DNA from: Clostridium sp. C105KSO13
GTDB lineage: Bacteria > Bacillota > Clostridia > Lachnospirales > Lachnospiraceae
NCBI RefSeq assembly: GCF_001517425.1
Contig: NZ_FBWL01000171.1
Coordinates: 248,001-312,000, forward strand
Length of the DNA: 64,000 nt
Reading direction: 5' to 3'
The position numbers were made by a program, and so were the translations under genes. Of the stretch, positions 26,980-36,100 are shown one piece after another. Position 1 is the stretch's first letter, and every line of letters begins with the position of its first letter. The notes under the pieces were generated by a model, which saw nothing but the letters and a program-made list of their open reading frames with translations, did not search any database and had not been told where the DNA came from.

Positions 26980-28176
26980 ATGGAAAAGATTAAGATGAGT
27001 ACCCCTATTGTTGAGATGAACGGAGATGAAATGACAAGGATTCTCTGGAAGATGATTAAAAAGAATCTCCTGGAGCCTTATATTGAGCTGAATACTGAAT
27101 ATTATGACCTGGGTCTGGAAAAGAGAAATGAGACAAATGACCAGATTACAGTTGATGCGGCCAATGCCACTAAGAAATACAAAGTGGCTGTCAAATGCGC
27201 AACCATTACGCCAAACGCAGCTCGTATGAAAGAATATGACCTGAAAGAAATGTGGAAAAGTCCAAACGGGACAATCCGTGCAATTCTGGATGGCACTGTT
27301 TTCCGTGCTCCCATTGTTGTAAAAGGCATTGAACCCTGCGTAAAAAACTGGAAGTATCCAATCACTATTGCAAGACACGCCTACGGTGATGTTTATAAAG
27401 CCTCTGAGATGAAAATACCGGGGCCGGGGAAAGTGGAACTTGTTTATACAGCAGAAGATGGAACTCAGACAAAAGAGCTGGTGCATAATTTTGCTGGTGA
27501 GGGGATTGTACAGGGAATGCATAATCTTAACCGGTCCATTGAAAGCTTTGCCAGAAGCTGTTTTAATTATGCCCTGGATTCAAAGCAGGACATCTGGTTT
27601 GCTGCTAAGGATACAATTTCAAAAAAATATGACCACACATTTAAGGACATTTTCCAGAACATTTATGATACAGAATATAATGAAAAGTTTAAATCTGCGG
27701 ACATCGAATATTTCTATACCCTGATTGATGACGCAGTAGCCAGAGTTATGAAGTCGGAGGGTGGATATATATGGGCATGTAAAAATTATGACGGAGATGT
27801 AATGAGCGATATGATTTCCTCCGCGTTTGGCTCACTTGCCATGATGACGTCTGTACTTGTATCTCCTGAAGGCGACTATGAATATGAGGCAGCTCACGGA
27901 ACTGTGCAGAGGCATTATTATAAGCACTTGAAAGGCGAAGAGACCTCTACCAACTCTGTAGCAACCATTTTTGCCTGGACAGGAGCACTCAGAAAACGCG
28001 GAGAACTGGATGGTAATAAAGAATTAATGGAATTTGCAGACAAACTGGAAAAAGCAACGATCGATACAATTGAAAGTGGAAGCATGACAAAAGATCTTGC
28101 TTTAATTACAACCATTCCAAATGCCACAGTGTTAAACAGCGAGGACTTCATAAAGACAATTGCTATGCGATTATAG
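26980..28176 (+). CDS. icd: NADP-dependent isocitrate dehydrogenase (eukaryote-like dimeric type)
   Basis: This 398-residue enzyme converts isocitrate to 2-oxoglutarate. The sequence is of the subfamily shared with eukaryotic IDH1/2: [13 protein letters not shown] at the N-terminus, [38 protein letters not shown] with the substrate serine and arginines, [21 protein letters not shown] with metal aspartates, and the NADP loop [22 protein letters not shown] precedes ATG 26980. As third gene of the operon it completes the route from citrate except for aconitase, which is not in the window. Confidence 0.95.
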   Translation: MEKIKMSTPIVEMNGDEMTRILWKMIKKNLLEPYIELNTEYYDLGLEKRNETNDQITVDAANATKKYKVAVKCATITPNAARMKEYDLKEMWKSPNGTIRAILDGTVFRAPIVVKGIEPCVKNWKYPITIARHAYGDVYKASEMKIPGPGKVELVYTAEDGTQTKELVHNFAGEGIVQGMHNLNRSIESFARSCFNYALDSKQDIWFAAKDTISKKYDHTFKDIFQNIYDTEYNEKFKSADIEYFYTLIDDAVARVMKSEGGYIWACKNYDGDVMSDMISSAFGSLAMMTSVLVSPEGDYEYEAAHGTVQRHYYKHLKGEETSTNSVATIFAWTGALRKRGELDGNKELMEFADKLEKATIDTIESGSMTKDLALITTIPNATVLNSEDFIKTIAMRL

Positions 28177-28193
28177 GTGGGAAGTTTTATATA

Positions 28194-28243
28194 AAAAGGA
28201 AATGCCAGTTTTGAAATATAAATCAAAACTGGCATTTCCTTTT
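28194..28243. terminator. bidirectional terminator between icd and the ABC-F gene
   Basis: Perfect 21-base arms (28194-28214 and 28223-28243) around an 8-base AT loop, starting with AAAA and ending with TTTT, serve both convergent genes. Confidence 0.9.
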
Positions 28244-28267
28244 ATACACTTTTTGTTAAGAGAGCCG

Positions 28268-30214
28268 TTAAGTGTCAGCCAGGTTTCCCCATTTTTCATA
28301 GAGTTTTTCCAGCTCTTTTGTTTTTACAGCTTTTTCAAGAGATAATTCCTGACACTTGACAGAATTAGAATAGACGTCTTCTCTGGTCATAAGCTCATCA
28401 ATTTCTGCATTTCTATCTTCCAGTAGAGTAATGCGCTCTTCCGTCTTTTCTAGTTCATTTTGTCGTTTCCGTTCTTTTGCCTGCTGTGCTTTCTGTTCCT
28501 GCCAGCTTAATTTTCCCTCCGATACAGACTCTGACGCACCTGCGCTTAAAAATTCCCCATTAGAAGATATGGAAGGGGAGGAGCCCGCCGAAGCATAGAC
28601 TTTCACCAGTTCATCTTTCTTTTCTAAGTAATAATCATAGTTGCCGATATAATTTACAAAGGTCTGATTCACAAGTTCTAGAATTCGTGTGGCGGTCTGA
28701 TTGATAAAATAACGGTCATGGGACACATAAAGGACAGTTCCTGTGTAGTCGTTCAATGCTTTTTCAAGAATCTCTTTTGAGGTAATGTCCAGATGATTTG
28801 TTGGCTCGTCCAGTATCAGAAAATTTGCCTCAGAGAGCATGAGCTTTGCAAGGGACACTCTGCCTTTCTCACCGCCGCTTAAGTCTTTGATCAGTTTATA
28901 CACATCATCTCCGGTAAACTGAAATGCGGCTAGTGTGCTGCGTATCTGGGTGTTGGTTAAAGTCGGATAATCATCGGAAATCTCATCAAAAATATTTTTC
29001 CGGCTATGAAGAACATGGTGTTCCTGATCATAGTAGCCGATTTTAACCTTAGATCCCAATGTAAAGGACCCCGTATCCGGCAGGAGAACTTGATTTAATA
29101 TCTTCAAAAGAGTCGTTTTTCCTGTTCCATTGTCGCCGATAATTGCCACATGTTCACCCCGCGTGATTTCAAAACTGACATCCCGAAATAATGTCTGACT
29201 TTCGAAACTTTTGGACAGCCCTTCCACCCGCAGTACATCATTACCGCTGATACAGGATGGCTCCAGTGAAAAATGCATTTCTCTCGCTGCTTCACGGGGT
29301 TTTTCTACAGGGGTTATTTTGTTCAGCATTTTTTCACGGCTTTCTGCGCGCCGTATGGACTTTTCACGGTTGAACTGCCGAAGTTTTTCTATAACAGCTT
29401 CCTGATGTTTTATTTCATTCTGCTGATTCAGATATTCTTTTATCATCGCATCGCGTATCTGCTGTTTTTTATCGGCATAGGCTTTATAGTTACCTGCATA
29501 CATACGAATAGTGCCATTCTCTATTTCAATAACTTTGGATACCACTCGGTTTAGGAAAAATCTGTCGTGGGATACGATAAGTACGGCACCGGGATAATTG
29601 ATCAGATAGGTTTCCAGCCATGTGATAGAATTTAAATCCAGATGATTTGTGGGCTCATCCAAAAGCAGTATATCCGGTTTTGTGAGAAGCAGTTTACCAA
29701 GAGACACCCTTGTTTTCTGTCCTCCGGATAATGTCTCCGTCTTTTTATCAAATTCCTTCTCCTGGAATCCCAGGCCTTTCAGGACTCCAATCAGCTCACT
29801 TTCGTAGGCGTAGCCGTTTTCCGACTCAAACCGAGACATCAGCCGGTTATATGTGGAAAGTCTGTTTTGCAATTCTTCACCTTCTAAAAGTTTTAATTCC
29901 TTTTCAATGCTCCGAATCTGCTGTTCGAGTTCGATGATATCTGCCTTTGCAGTTTTTACTTCCTCGTAGATGGTGCGTCCTGCCTCCATATCTTGCTGTT
30001 GGGCCAGATATCCCAAAGTTTTACCCCTTGTCAGTATAATTTGCCCGTCATCGGCAGGTTCTTCTCCTACAATCATTTTTAAAATGGTTGACTTTCCCGC
30101 TCCGTTCACACCTACCAGTGCCGCTTTTTCTATATCTTCTATATGAAATGATCCATCTTTTACAATCAGCTGTTCGCCGAAGAATTTATTAAGATTATGA
30201 CATGCAAGTATCAT
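28268..30214 (-). CDS. ABC-F family ribosome-associated ATPase
   Basis: This soluble protein carries two ABC domains and no membrane helix. Domain 1 has GVNGAGKST, LSGGQKTRVSLGKLL and LLLDEPTNHLD; domain 2 has GDNGTGKTT, LSGGEKGRVSLAKLM and LILDEPTNHLD. The charged linker between them (about residues 240-320) and a C-terminal coiled coil (about 560-648) are typical of the YdiF/Uup branch, which acts on the ribosome E site. It could be a housekeeping translation factor or an antibiotic-resistance type; context suggests housekeeping. I use ATG 30214 with AAGGAGG six bases upstream; a frame to 30277 lacks a site. 648 residues. Confidence 0.9.
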   Translation of the reverse strand: MILACHNLNKFFGEQLIVKDGSFHIEDIEKAALVGVNGAGKSTILKMIVGEEPADDGQIILTRGKTLGYLAQQQDMEAGRTIYEEVKTAKADIIELEQQIRSIEKELKLLEGEELQNRLSTYNRLMSRFESENGYAYESELIGVLKGLGFQEKEFDKKTETLSGGQKTRVSLGKLLLTKPDILLLDEPTNHLDLNSITWLETYLINYPGAVLIVSHDRFFLNRVVSKVIEIENGTIRMYAGNYKAYADKKQQIRDAMIKEYLNQQNEIKHQEAVIEKLRQFNREKSIRRAESREKMLNKITPVEKPREAAREMHFSLEPSCISGNDVLRVEGLSKSFESQTLFRDVSFEITRGEHVAIIGDNGTGKTTLLKILNQVLLPDTGSFTLGSKVKIGYYDQEHHVLHSRKNIFDEISDDYPTLTNTQIRSTLAAFQFTGDDVYKLIKDLSGGEKGRVSLAKLMLSEANFLILDEPTNHLDITSKEILEKALNDYTGTVLYVSHDRYFINQTATRILELVNQTFVNYIGNYDYYLEKKDELVKVYASAGSSPSISSNGEFLSAGASESVSEGKLSWQEQKAQQAKERKRQNELEKTEERITLLEDRNAEIDELMTREDVYSNSVKCQELSLEKAVKTKELEKLYEKWGNLADT

Positions 30215-30329
30215 AAGATTCCTCCTTGGTTTTTGCTTACAGTTCTGCTGTCTTCTGTTCCTTTTGAACCGCTGCATAATTACACACTTCTTTAATTATA
30301 GCGAAAATACTATAAAATACAACTAAAAA

Positions 30330-30358
30330 TTGACTTTCTGAACACGATTCTATATAAT
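30330..30358 (+). promoter_or_regulatory. promoter of rex
   Basis: -35 TTGACT (30330-30335) and perfect -10 TATAAT (30353-30358), spacer 17. No Rex palindrome overlaps it. Confidence 0.75.
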
Positions 30359-30388
30359 AAACCTAAACTAAATTTGGAGGAAACAGCA

Positions 30389-31036
30389 GTGGAAGATAGA
30401 GAAATATCGCGTGCAGTGATTGGGAGGCTACCAAGATATTATCGATTTCTGGGAGAATTGCTGGATGAAGATGTAGAGCGCATCTCTTCCAGCGACTTGA
30501 GTAAGAAAATGCGTGTTACAGCATCTCAGATTCGGCAGGATTTGAATAATTTCGGTGGTTTTGGCCAGCAGGGATATGGCTATAATGTCAAATATCTGTA
30601 TACAGAGATAGGCAAAATATTGGGTTTAGATCATACACACAATATTATTATTGTAGGAGCAGGAAATCTGGGACAGGCACTGGCCAACTATATGGGATTT
30701 GAGAAAAGCGGGTTTATACTGAAAGGTCTTTTTGATGTAAATCCAAGACTGGAGGGGGTAGCGATTCGTGGTATACCCATCAGAAGAATAGATGAACTCA
30801 AAGATTTTATCAAACACAATGATATTGAAATTGCCGTTCTGACAATTCCAAAGTCAAAAGCAGAAGAAGTGGCTGAAATATTGGTTGCAGGTGGGATTCA
30901 TGGAATCTGGAATTTTGCACATACAGATTTGATTCTGCCCGATAATGTAGTAGTAGAGAGTGTGCATTTATCTGATAGTCTACTGGAATTATCCTATAAT
31001 ATCAGCAGCCTGGAAAAGGGCAAAGGAAATAACTGA
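30389..31036 (+). CDS. rex: redox-sensing transcriptional repressor Rex
   Basis: Rex represses fermentation genes and releases DNA when NADH is high. The N-terminal winged helix (residues ~1-80) includes SSSDLSKKMRVTASQIRQDLNNFGGFGQQGYGYNV; the Rossmann NAD(H) domain has IIVGAGNLGQALANY and the Asp of LFDVNP. The C-terminal helix is the dimer swap segment. The start is GTG 30389, eight bases after GGAGG (30376-30380), giving 215 residues; the in-frame TTG at 30374 overlaps that site. Candidate targets in this window are the alcohol dehydrogenase at 43317 and the dehydrogenase at 47669. Confidence 0.95.
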   Translation: MEDREISRAVIGRLPRYYRFLGELLDEDVERISSSDLSKKMRVTASQIRQDLNNFGGFGQQGYGYNVKYLYTEIGKILGLDHTHNIIIVGAGNLGQALANYMGFEKSGFILKGLFDVNPRLEGVAIRGIPIRRIDELKDFIKHNDIEIAVLTIPKSKAEEVAEILVAGGIHGIWNFAHTDLILPDNVVVESVHLSDSLLELSYNISSLEKGKGNN

Positions 31037-31044
31037 CAATGCAG

Positions 31045-31079
31045 GACGTGTAATAAAGACAGTGGTCTTTTTACACGTC
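31045..31079 (+). other. two-tier hairpin after rex
   Basis: Outer arms GACGTGTAA (31045-31053) and TTACACGTC (31071-31079) and inner arms AAAGAC/GTCTTT with loop AGTG form one near-continuous stem with a single bulged T. Only three T follow, so termination is likely to be partial. Confidence 0.6.
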
Positions 31080-31124
31080 GTTTCACATTCTACAATTGCT
31101 AGAACCAAGCAGATATATTTAACG

Positions 31125-31168
31125 AGAGCCAAACAGCAATAAAACCGTAGGTTTTCAAGCTTGGCTCT
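31125..31168 (+). other. nested hairpin in the nnr leader
   Basis: Outer arms AGAGCCAA (31125-31132) and TTGGCTCT (31161-31168) enclose an inner stem AAAACC/GGTTTT (31141-31155, loop GTA). There is no T-tract. It lies 44 bases before the nnr start and could be a leader structure; nothing known matches it. Confidence 0.45.
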
Positions 31169-31212
31169 GAGCAGTTATGTTGTAAGAATTGATTTAGGAG
31201 GGTTAGGAAAGT

Positions 31213-32718
31213 ATGAGATATCTGCCGACAGGGGAGTGGATGCAGGAAGCAGACCGCTATACAATCCAGGAGATTGGCATTCCTTCCATGGTATTGATGG
31301 AACGTGCAGCGCTTAAAACTGTTGATATTCTTGAAAAAGAACAGGTAAATCTGGACAAAACACTGATCGTCTGTGGCTCAGGAAATAACGGAGGCGATGG
31401 CTTTGCGATTGCAAGACTGTTAAAAGAGAAGGGATACGAAGTAACTGTCTCTTTCATCGGCAAAGAAGCTTCTATGAGTGAGGATTGCAGGCAGCAATTG
31501 AAAATCGCTAAAAAATGCGGCGTTTGTATAGTAACATCCATAAACCGAAAGGAATATACTAGTGTAGTGGATGCCGTTTTTGGAGTGGGGCTAAATCGGG
31601 AGATTACGGGAGCTTACCGGGAGAATATTGAAAAGATGAACCATCTGCCGGGGCAGAAAGTTGCTGTGGATATTCCCTCAGGCATTTGCTCCGCTACAGG
31701 AACACTTTTGGGAACAGCTTTTTTGGCAGAACTGACAGTTACTTTTGCATGCGAAAAGCTAGGGTGCATTCTGTATCCCGGACATGTGTATGCGGGAAAG
31801 ACAATTGTCGCGGACATTGGTGTCAGCAGAGAAATTTTTGAAAAAGAGCCATCGGTTTGCTACACTTTTGACAGGGCCGATTTACCTAAACTGCTCCCGG
31901 CGAGGAAACCGAATTCTCATAAAGGTACCTACGGAAAAGTGCTGATGATCACCGGAAGTTTAGGTATGGCGGGAGCTGCTTTTTTAAGTGCAAAGGCAGC
32001 GTATATAACAGGTGCAGGACTAATACAGGTTTACACAGCAAAAGAAAACAGGAGTATTTTGCAGCAGCTTTTGCCAGAAGCTATTATTTCCACTTATACA
32101 GACTATGATGAAGAAAACCTGCATCGCCTTCTTGACTGGGCCGATGTTGTGTGCATAGGGTGCGGTCTGGGGAGGACAGATGTTTCCAAAAACCTGGTTG
32201 TCGGAACAGTGAAGCGGGTAAAAACTCCATGTGTCATCGATGCCGATGCTCTGTATATACTAAGCCGTCATACGGAACTTTTAAAAGGGCAGGAACGTAA
32301 ATTTGTCCTGACTCCTCATATGAAGGAAATGACTGGCCTGCTGGGGTGCACTATGGAGGAACTTCAGAAAGAACGTTTCGAAAAACTTCAGACATTCACA
32401 GAACAATGCAGTGTGGTTTGTGCTTTGAAAGATGCACGAACCTTAGTATCAAAGCGGGACAGACAGATATTCGTGAACACGGCCGGCAACAGTTCTATGG
32501 CTAAAGCCGGGTCCGGAGATGTACTTGCGGGTGTGATTGCCGGTCTCATGGCACAGGGGCTTGGCTGCTATGAATCAGCTGCCTGTGGAGTATATCTCCA
32601 CGCCTGCGGAGGGGATGAGGCAAAGAAAGCAAAAGGCTCTTACAGTACATTGGCAGATGATTTGATTACAGGTATAGGAATCTGTATAAAAAAGACAGAG
32701 GAGAATATGGTACAATGA
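31213..32718 (+). CDS. nnr: bifunctional NAD(P)H-hydrate epimerase / ADP-dependent NAD(P)H-hydrate dehydratase
   Basis: Nnr repairs hydrated NAD(P)H. Residues ~1-210 are the YjeF_N epimerase domain (VCGSGNNGGDGFAIARLL, VDAVFGVGLN, VDIPSGI); residues ~230-501 are the ribokinase-like dehydratase (HKGTYGKVLMITGSLGMAGAAFLS, CIGCGLGRTD, VIDADAL, LTPHMKEM and the NTAGNSSMAKAGSGDVLAG active site). Length 501 matches the fused form. AGGAGGGTTAGG precedes ATG 31213. It overlaps alr by 4 bases; the nnr-alr-mazF order is conserved in Firmicutes. Confidence 0.95.
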   Translation: MRYLPTGEWMQEADRYTIQEIGIPSMVLMERAALKTVDILEKEQVNLDKTLIVCGSGNNGGDGFAIARLLKEKGYEVTVSFIGKEASMSEDCRQQLKIAKKCGVCIVTSINRKEYTSVVDAVFGVGLNREITGAYRENIEKMNHLPGQKVAVDIPSGICSATGTLLGTAFLAELTVTFACEKLGCILYPGHVYAGKTIVADIGVSREIFEKEPSVCYTFDRADLPKLLPARKPNSHKGTYGKVLMITGSLGMAGAAFLSAKAAYITGAGLIQVYTAKENRSILQQLLPEAIISTYTDYDEENLHRLLDWADVVCIGCGLGRTDVSKNLVVGTVKRVKTPCVIDADALYILSRHTELLKGQERKFVLTPHMKEMTGLLGCTMEELQKERFEKLQTFTEQCSVVCALKDARTLVSKRDRQIFVNTAGNSSMAKAGSGDVLAGVIAGLMAQGLGCYESAACGVYLHACGGDEAKKAKGSYSTLADDLITGIGICIKKTEENMVQ

Positions 32719-33881
32719 AGCAATACAACAGGGTGTATGCCGGTATAGACTTGGATGCAGCGGTTTACAATATGGAACAAATGAAGAAGAACATTGGGGA
32801 CACAGCTCAGATGATTGCTGTTCTCAAGATGGACGGATACGGGCATGGAGCCGGCCCTCTTGCCAGAATCTTTGAAGAAAAAGAATATATATGGGGGTAT
32901 GCTACTGCGAGCCTGGAGGAAGCTGTGTCTCTTCGAAACACCGGCGTAGAAAAACCAATTCTAGTTCTGGGCTGTATTTTTCCTGATCAGTATGAGGAAA
33001 TGCTCCTAAACAATATCCGTGCCACGGTCTACATGAAAGAGATGGCCCGGGCGATGTCCGAGGCTGCCGTAAAACTAGGCAGAACAGCATACTTTCATAT
33101 CAAGATTGATACGGGAATGGGAAGACTTGGATTCATACCGGACAGAAAAAGTGTGGAGGATATTCGTGAAATAAGCAGTCTCCCAAATGTAAAACTGGAA
33201 GGAATGTTCACACACTTTGCAAGGGCAGATGAAGAAGATAAAAGATACACAATAGAGCAGCATGATAAGTTTGTGAGGATGGAGGAATCACTGAAAAGTG
33301 AAGGAATAGATATTACATATCACCACTGTGACAACAGTGCAGGAATCATTGATTTTCCCGAAATGAAACATAATCTTGTGCGGGCAGGAATTTCAATCTA
33401 CGGGATATATCCCTCCGATGAGGTTTCTAAAGAGCCAGTGCATTTAAAGCCGGTGCTTGAACTAATCAGCCATATTACTTTCGTCAAAGAGGTACCGGCA
33501 GGAACCGCCATCAGCTATGGCGGCATATACGTAGCACAGAAAAAAATGAGGGTGGCTACCATACCGGTGGGGTATGGGGACGGTTACTCCAGGGGACTTT
33601 CTAATAAAGCAGATGTGCTGATACACGGAAAACGTGCCAGAATACTGGGGCGTGTCTGCATGGATCAGTTTATGGTCGATGTCACCGACATACCGGAAGC
33701 AAAGTATATGGATAAAGCTGTGCTAATCGGCTCGGACGGGGCAGAGCACATTTCTGTGGAGGAATTAAGCAATATAAGTGGGCGTTTTCCCTATGAATTT
33801 TTATGCTGCCTTGGAAGACGGGTTCCCAGAGTTTACATAGAAAACGGAGAGGTTGTAGAACAGGCAGAATACCTGTCTTAG
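32715..33881 (+). CDS. alr: alanine racemase
   Basis: Alr interconverts L- and D-alanine for peptidoglycan. The PLP lysine is in [11 protein letters not shown] (residues ~37-47), the catalytic Tyr of the partner subunit is in [11 protein letters not shown], and the substrate arginine is in DTGMGRLGF. The C-terminal beta domain shows [13 protein letters not shown]. Length 388 is normal. The ATGA overlap with nnr points to translational coupling. Confidence 0.96.
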   Translation: MKQYNRVYAGIDLDAAVYNMEQMKKNIGDTAQMIAVLKMDGYGHGAGPLARIFEEKEYIWGYATASLEEAVSLRNTGVEKPILVLGCIFPDQYEEMLLNNIRATVYMKEMARAMSEAAVKLGRTAYFHIKIDTGMGRLGFIPDRKSVEDIREISSLPNVKLEGMFTHFARADEEDKRYTIEQHDKFVRMEESLKSEGIDITYHHCDNSAGIIDFPEMKHNLVRAGISIYGIYPSDEVSKEPVHLKPVLELISHITFVKEVPAGTAISYGGIYVAQKKMRVATIPVGYGDGYSRGLSNKADVLIHGKRARILGRVCMDQFMVDVTDIPEAKYMDKAVLIGSDGAEHISVEELSNISGRFPYEFLCCLGRRVPRVYIENGEVVEQAEYLS

Positions 33882-33991
33882 AGCCGAATATACCGATTTA
33901 CAAATCATCCCGGCCAATTTTTACGCCGGTCTGCATACATCCGAAAAAAGCGGGAATACTCAAGTATCAAAGTGAAGAATCGGAGTGTGAA

Positions 33992-34363
33992 ATGGTTTTG
34001 GTAATTAAAAGAGGAGATATATATTACGCGGATTTAAGTCCTGTTGTGGGATCGGAACAGGGGGGCATCCGCCCGGTACTGGTTATTCAGAATGATGTGG
34101 GGAACAAACACAGTCCTACAGTTATCTGTGCAGCGATTACATCCAGGATGAATAAAGCAAAACTGCCGACCCATATTGAAATAAGTGCACAGAAATACAA
34201 TATCGTAAAAAATTCTGTGATATTGCTAGAGCAGATACGTACCATCGATAAACAGAGACTGAAAGAATTTGTCTGCCATGTGGACAGCCAGATGATGAGG
34301 AGAGTGGATGATGCAATTAGAATCAGCCTGGAGCTTCCTACATATACAGAGAGGAATCTATAA
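33992..34363 (+). CDS. mazF: MazF/PemK-family mRNA endoribonuclease toxin (EndoA-like), no antitoxin gene adjacent
   Basis: This 123-residue protein resembles B. subtilis EndoA, a toxin cleaving RNA at specific short sites. Family residues are present: [29 protein letters not shown] with the catalytic Arg, and CAAITSR with the conserved Thr. The start ATG 33992 has GGAG at 33982-33985; longer frames overlap alr and look unlike the family. In B. subtilis the antitoxin gene lies between alr and ndoA, but here only 110 bases separate them and no antitoxin frame fits. Confidence 0.9.
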   Translation: MVLVIKRGDIYYADLSPVVGSEQGGIRPVLVIQNDVGNKHSPTVICAAITSRMNKAKLPTHIEISAQKYNIVKNSVILLEQIRTIDKQRLKEFVCHVDSQMMRRVDDAIRISLELPTYTERNL

Positions 34364-34371
34364 AGAAAGAA

Positions 34372-34400
34372 TTGAAATATCGCAAGAAGAATGATAAAAT
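34372..34400 (+). promoter_or_regulatory. promoter for yebC
   Basis: -35 TTGAAA (34372-34377) and -10 TAAAAT (34395-34400), spacer 17, in the 94-base gap after mazF. Confidence 0.6.
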
Positions 34401-34457
34401 TGTATAGCGAGTTTAATAGATAAAGTACGTTAAGAAAAGAAAAAGAGGAGATTTGAG

Positions 34458-35189
34458 ATGTCAGGACATTCTAAATTTGCAAATATTAAGCATAAAAAAG
34501 AAAAAAATGATGCTGCAAAAGGTAAGATTTTTACCAAGCTCGGGCGTGAGCTTGCTGTTGCGGTAAAGGAGGGGGGCGGTCCGGATCCGGACAATAACAG
34601 TAGGTTGCGGGATGTGATTGCAAAAGCAAAATCCAACAATATGCCCAATGATACTATTGACAGGAACATTAAGAAGGCTGCAGGAGAAGGCACTGGGGAT
34701 AATTATGAGCATATTACATATGAGGGTTACGGGCCGGGCGGTACAGCGATCATTGTAAAGACACTGACGGACAATAAGAACCGCACCGCCTCCAATGTAA
34801 AAAATGCATTTACCAAAGGAAGCGGAAATGTAGGGACCCCGGGTTGCGTATCCTTTATGTTTGATGAAAAGGGACAGATACTGGTAGACAAGGAAGAATG
34901 TGATATGGATGTAGATGAATTGATGATGCTGGTCTTAGATTCTGGAGCGGAAGACTTTTTGGAGAATGAAGACAGTTACGAAATTCTTACATCACCGGAG
35001 GATTTCAGCGATGTCCGTCTCGAACTCGAGAAAGCAGGAATTACCATGGCGGATGCTGAGGTGACTATGATTCCCCAGACCTATGTGGAACTTTCAATTG
35101 AGGAAGATATTAAAAATATCCAGAAGACATTAGATTTACTTGAAGAGGATGATGATGTACAGGACGTCTATCACAACTGGGACGAGTAA
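34458..35189 (+). CDS. yebC: YebC/TACO1-family translation or transcription factor
   Basis: The 243-residue product starts [20 protein letters not shown], a slight variant of the family's MSGHSKWANIKHRK, and contains [13 protein letters not shown] and the acidic C-terminal half typical of YebC. Members have been described as transcriptional regulators and, more recently, as factors that relieve ribosome stalling at proline stretches. GAGGAG precedes ATG 34458. It has its own promoter and is followed 10 bases later by the CFI-box gene. Confidence 0.95.
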   Translation: MSGHSKFANIKHKKEKNDAAKGKIFTKLGRELAVAVKEGGGPDPDNNSRLRDVIAKAKSNNMPNDTIDRNIKKAAGEGTGDNYEHITYEGYGPGGTAIIVKTLTDNKNRTASNVKNAFTKGSGNVGTPGCVSFMFDEKGQILVDKEECDMDVDELMMLVLDSGAEDFLENEDSYEILTSPEDFSDVRLELEKAGITMADAEVTMIPQTYVELSIEEDIKNIQKTLDLLEEDDDVQDVYHNWDE

Positions 35190-35199
35190 AGGAGAAAAA

Positions 35200-35958
35200 A
35201 TGGAACAGAAGAACTTACGGTCTGATATGATTTCCCTGTTTCAGGAGACAGGAAAATACGCTCAGAAATTTCATAAAAAAACCTATGAATCTGATATGGA
35301 TACTCTGAAAGACAGGTACAGAGAGCTTCTGGATGAAATAAAGGGCATCATTGAGGAGTCTGACGATGACATGGAGGAGATTGCCGCCTATGTGCCTGAC
35401 TATGTGGCAGAACAGATGTCGGGGATACCTTCCAAGAGAAAGAAAGACATTGCATGCCTGGACAATAACATGAATATGGTGTCTTACTACGTTCCCCTCA
35501 TGGGAGAGATTATTAGTGTAAAAACCAAGCCTTTTACAGAGAAGATGGTGGAGATATGGAACCAAAAAATGCCCGAGAATAAAATTGGACACTCTACCCG
35601 GGAACATATCCAGGGTGGATTCAAAAAGGGACTGTTCTGCTATATTACAACTGCGGTCTGCCGAAGCCTTAACAAACCAGATGACTGTTATGAGCTTACG
35701 CTTTTTCGGGACTACAGAGATCATTATCTTTTGAATTGTGAAAAGGGCGAAGAGATTGTAAACGAGTATTACAATATTGCGCCGACAATTGTGAAAAGAA
35801 TAGACAGAGAAGACAATTCATCTGAAATATATGCCAGAATCTGGCAGGACTATTTAAGTCCCTGTCTTCGGTTGATTGAAGAAGAAAAGAAAGAAGAGTG
35901 CAGAGATTTATACAGCGATATGGTCCGGAATTTGGAAAAGAAGTACTTATACTCTTGA
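35200..35958 (+). CDS. CFI-box domain protein of unknown function
   Basis: The first ~130 residues are charged, mostly helical and resemble no domain I know; residues 55-60 are acidic (SDDDMEE). Around residues 147-195 lies a CYITTAVC motif followed by KPDDCYELTLFRDYRDHYLL and YYNIAP, the pattern of the CFI-box-CTERM domain, which recurs at the C-termini of otherwise unrelated bacterial proteins. Cysteines 147, 154, 163 and 180 could bind metal or form disulfides, but no export signal is seen. The ATG at 35200 has AAAGGAG upstream; the gene is probably co-transcribed with yebC and ends at a terminator. 252 residues. Confidence 0.75.
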   Translation: MEQKNLRSDMISLFQETGKYAQKFHKKTYESDMDTLKDRYRELLDEIKGIIEESDDDMEEIAAYVPDYVAEQMSGIPSKRKKDIACLDNNMNMVSYYVPLMGEIISVKTKPFTEKMVEIWNQKMPENKIGHSTREHIQGGFKKGLFCYITTAVCRSLNKPDDCYELTLFRDYRDHYLLNCEKGEEIVNEYYNIAPTIVKRIDREDNSSEIYARIWQDYLSPCLRLIEEEKKEECRDLYSDMVRNLEKKYLYS

Positions 35959-35967
35959 TGTAAGGTT

Positions 35968-36007
35968 AATGGTATGGATGTATACAATTTACATTCATAC
36001 CATTTTT
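35968..36007 (+). terminator. intrinsic terminator after the CFI-box gene
   Basis: A 15-bp stem (35968-35982 with 35990-36004, one G-T pair) with a 7-base loop leads into TTTTT (36003-36007). Confidence 0.8.
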
Positions 36008-36028
36008 GTATGTTTTACAGCCCACAAT

Positions 36029-36037
36029 TGGTATAAT
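36029..36037 (+). promoter_or_regulatory. extended -10 promoter for tepA-ftsK-fhs-folD
   Basis: TGG directly precedes a perfect TATAAT (36032-36037). No good -35 lies at the right distance, as expected for an extended -10 type. Confidence 0.5.
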
Positions 36038-36100
36038 TCCTGCCCTATCTTCAGATAATACAAAAATAAAAGGCGATTGTATCGGAAAGGCAGGATAAAT

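Noticed and set aside
33803-33991. Longer MazF start overlapping alr, or an antitoxin in this stretch
   Set aside because: The added 63 residues are arginine/proline-rich, unlike MazF or MazE/EndoAI, and mostly overlap alr.
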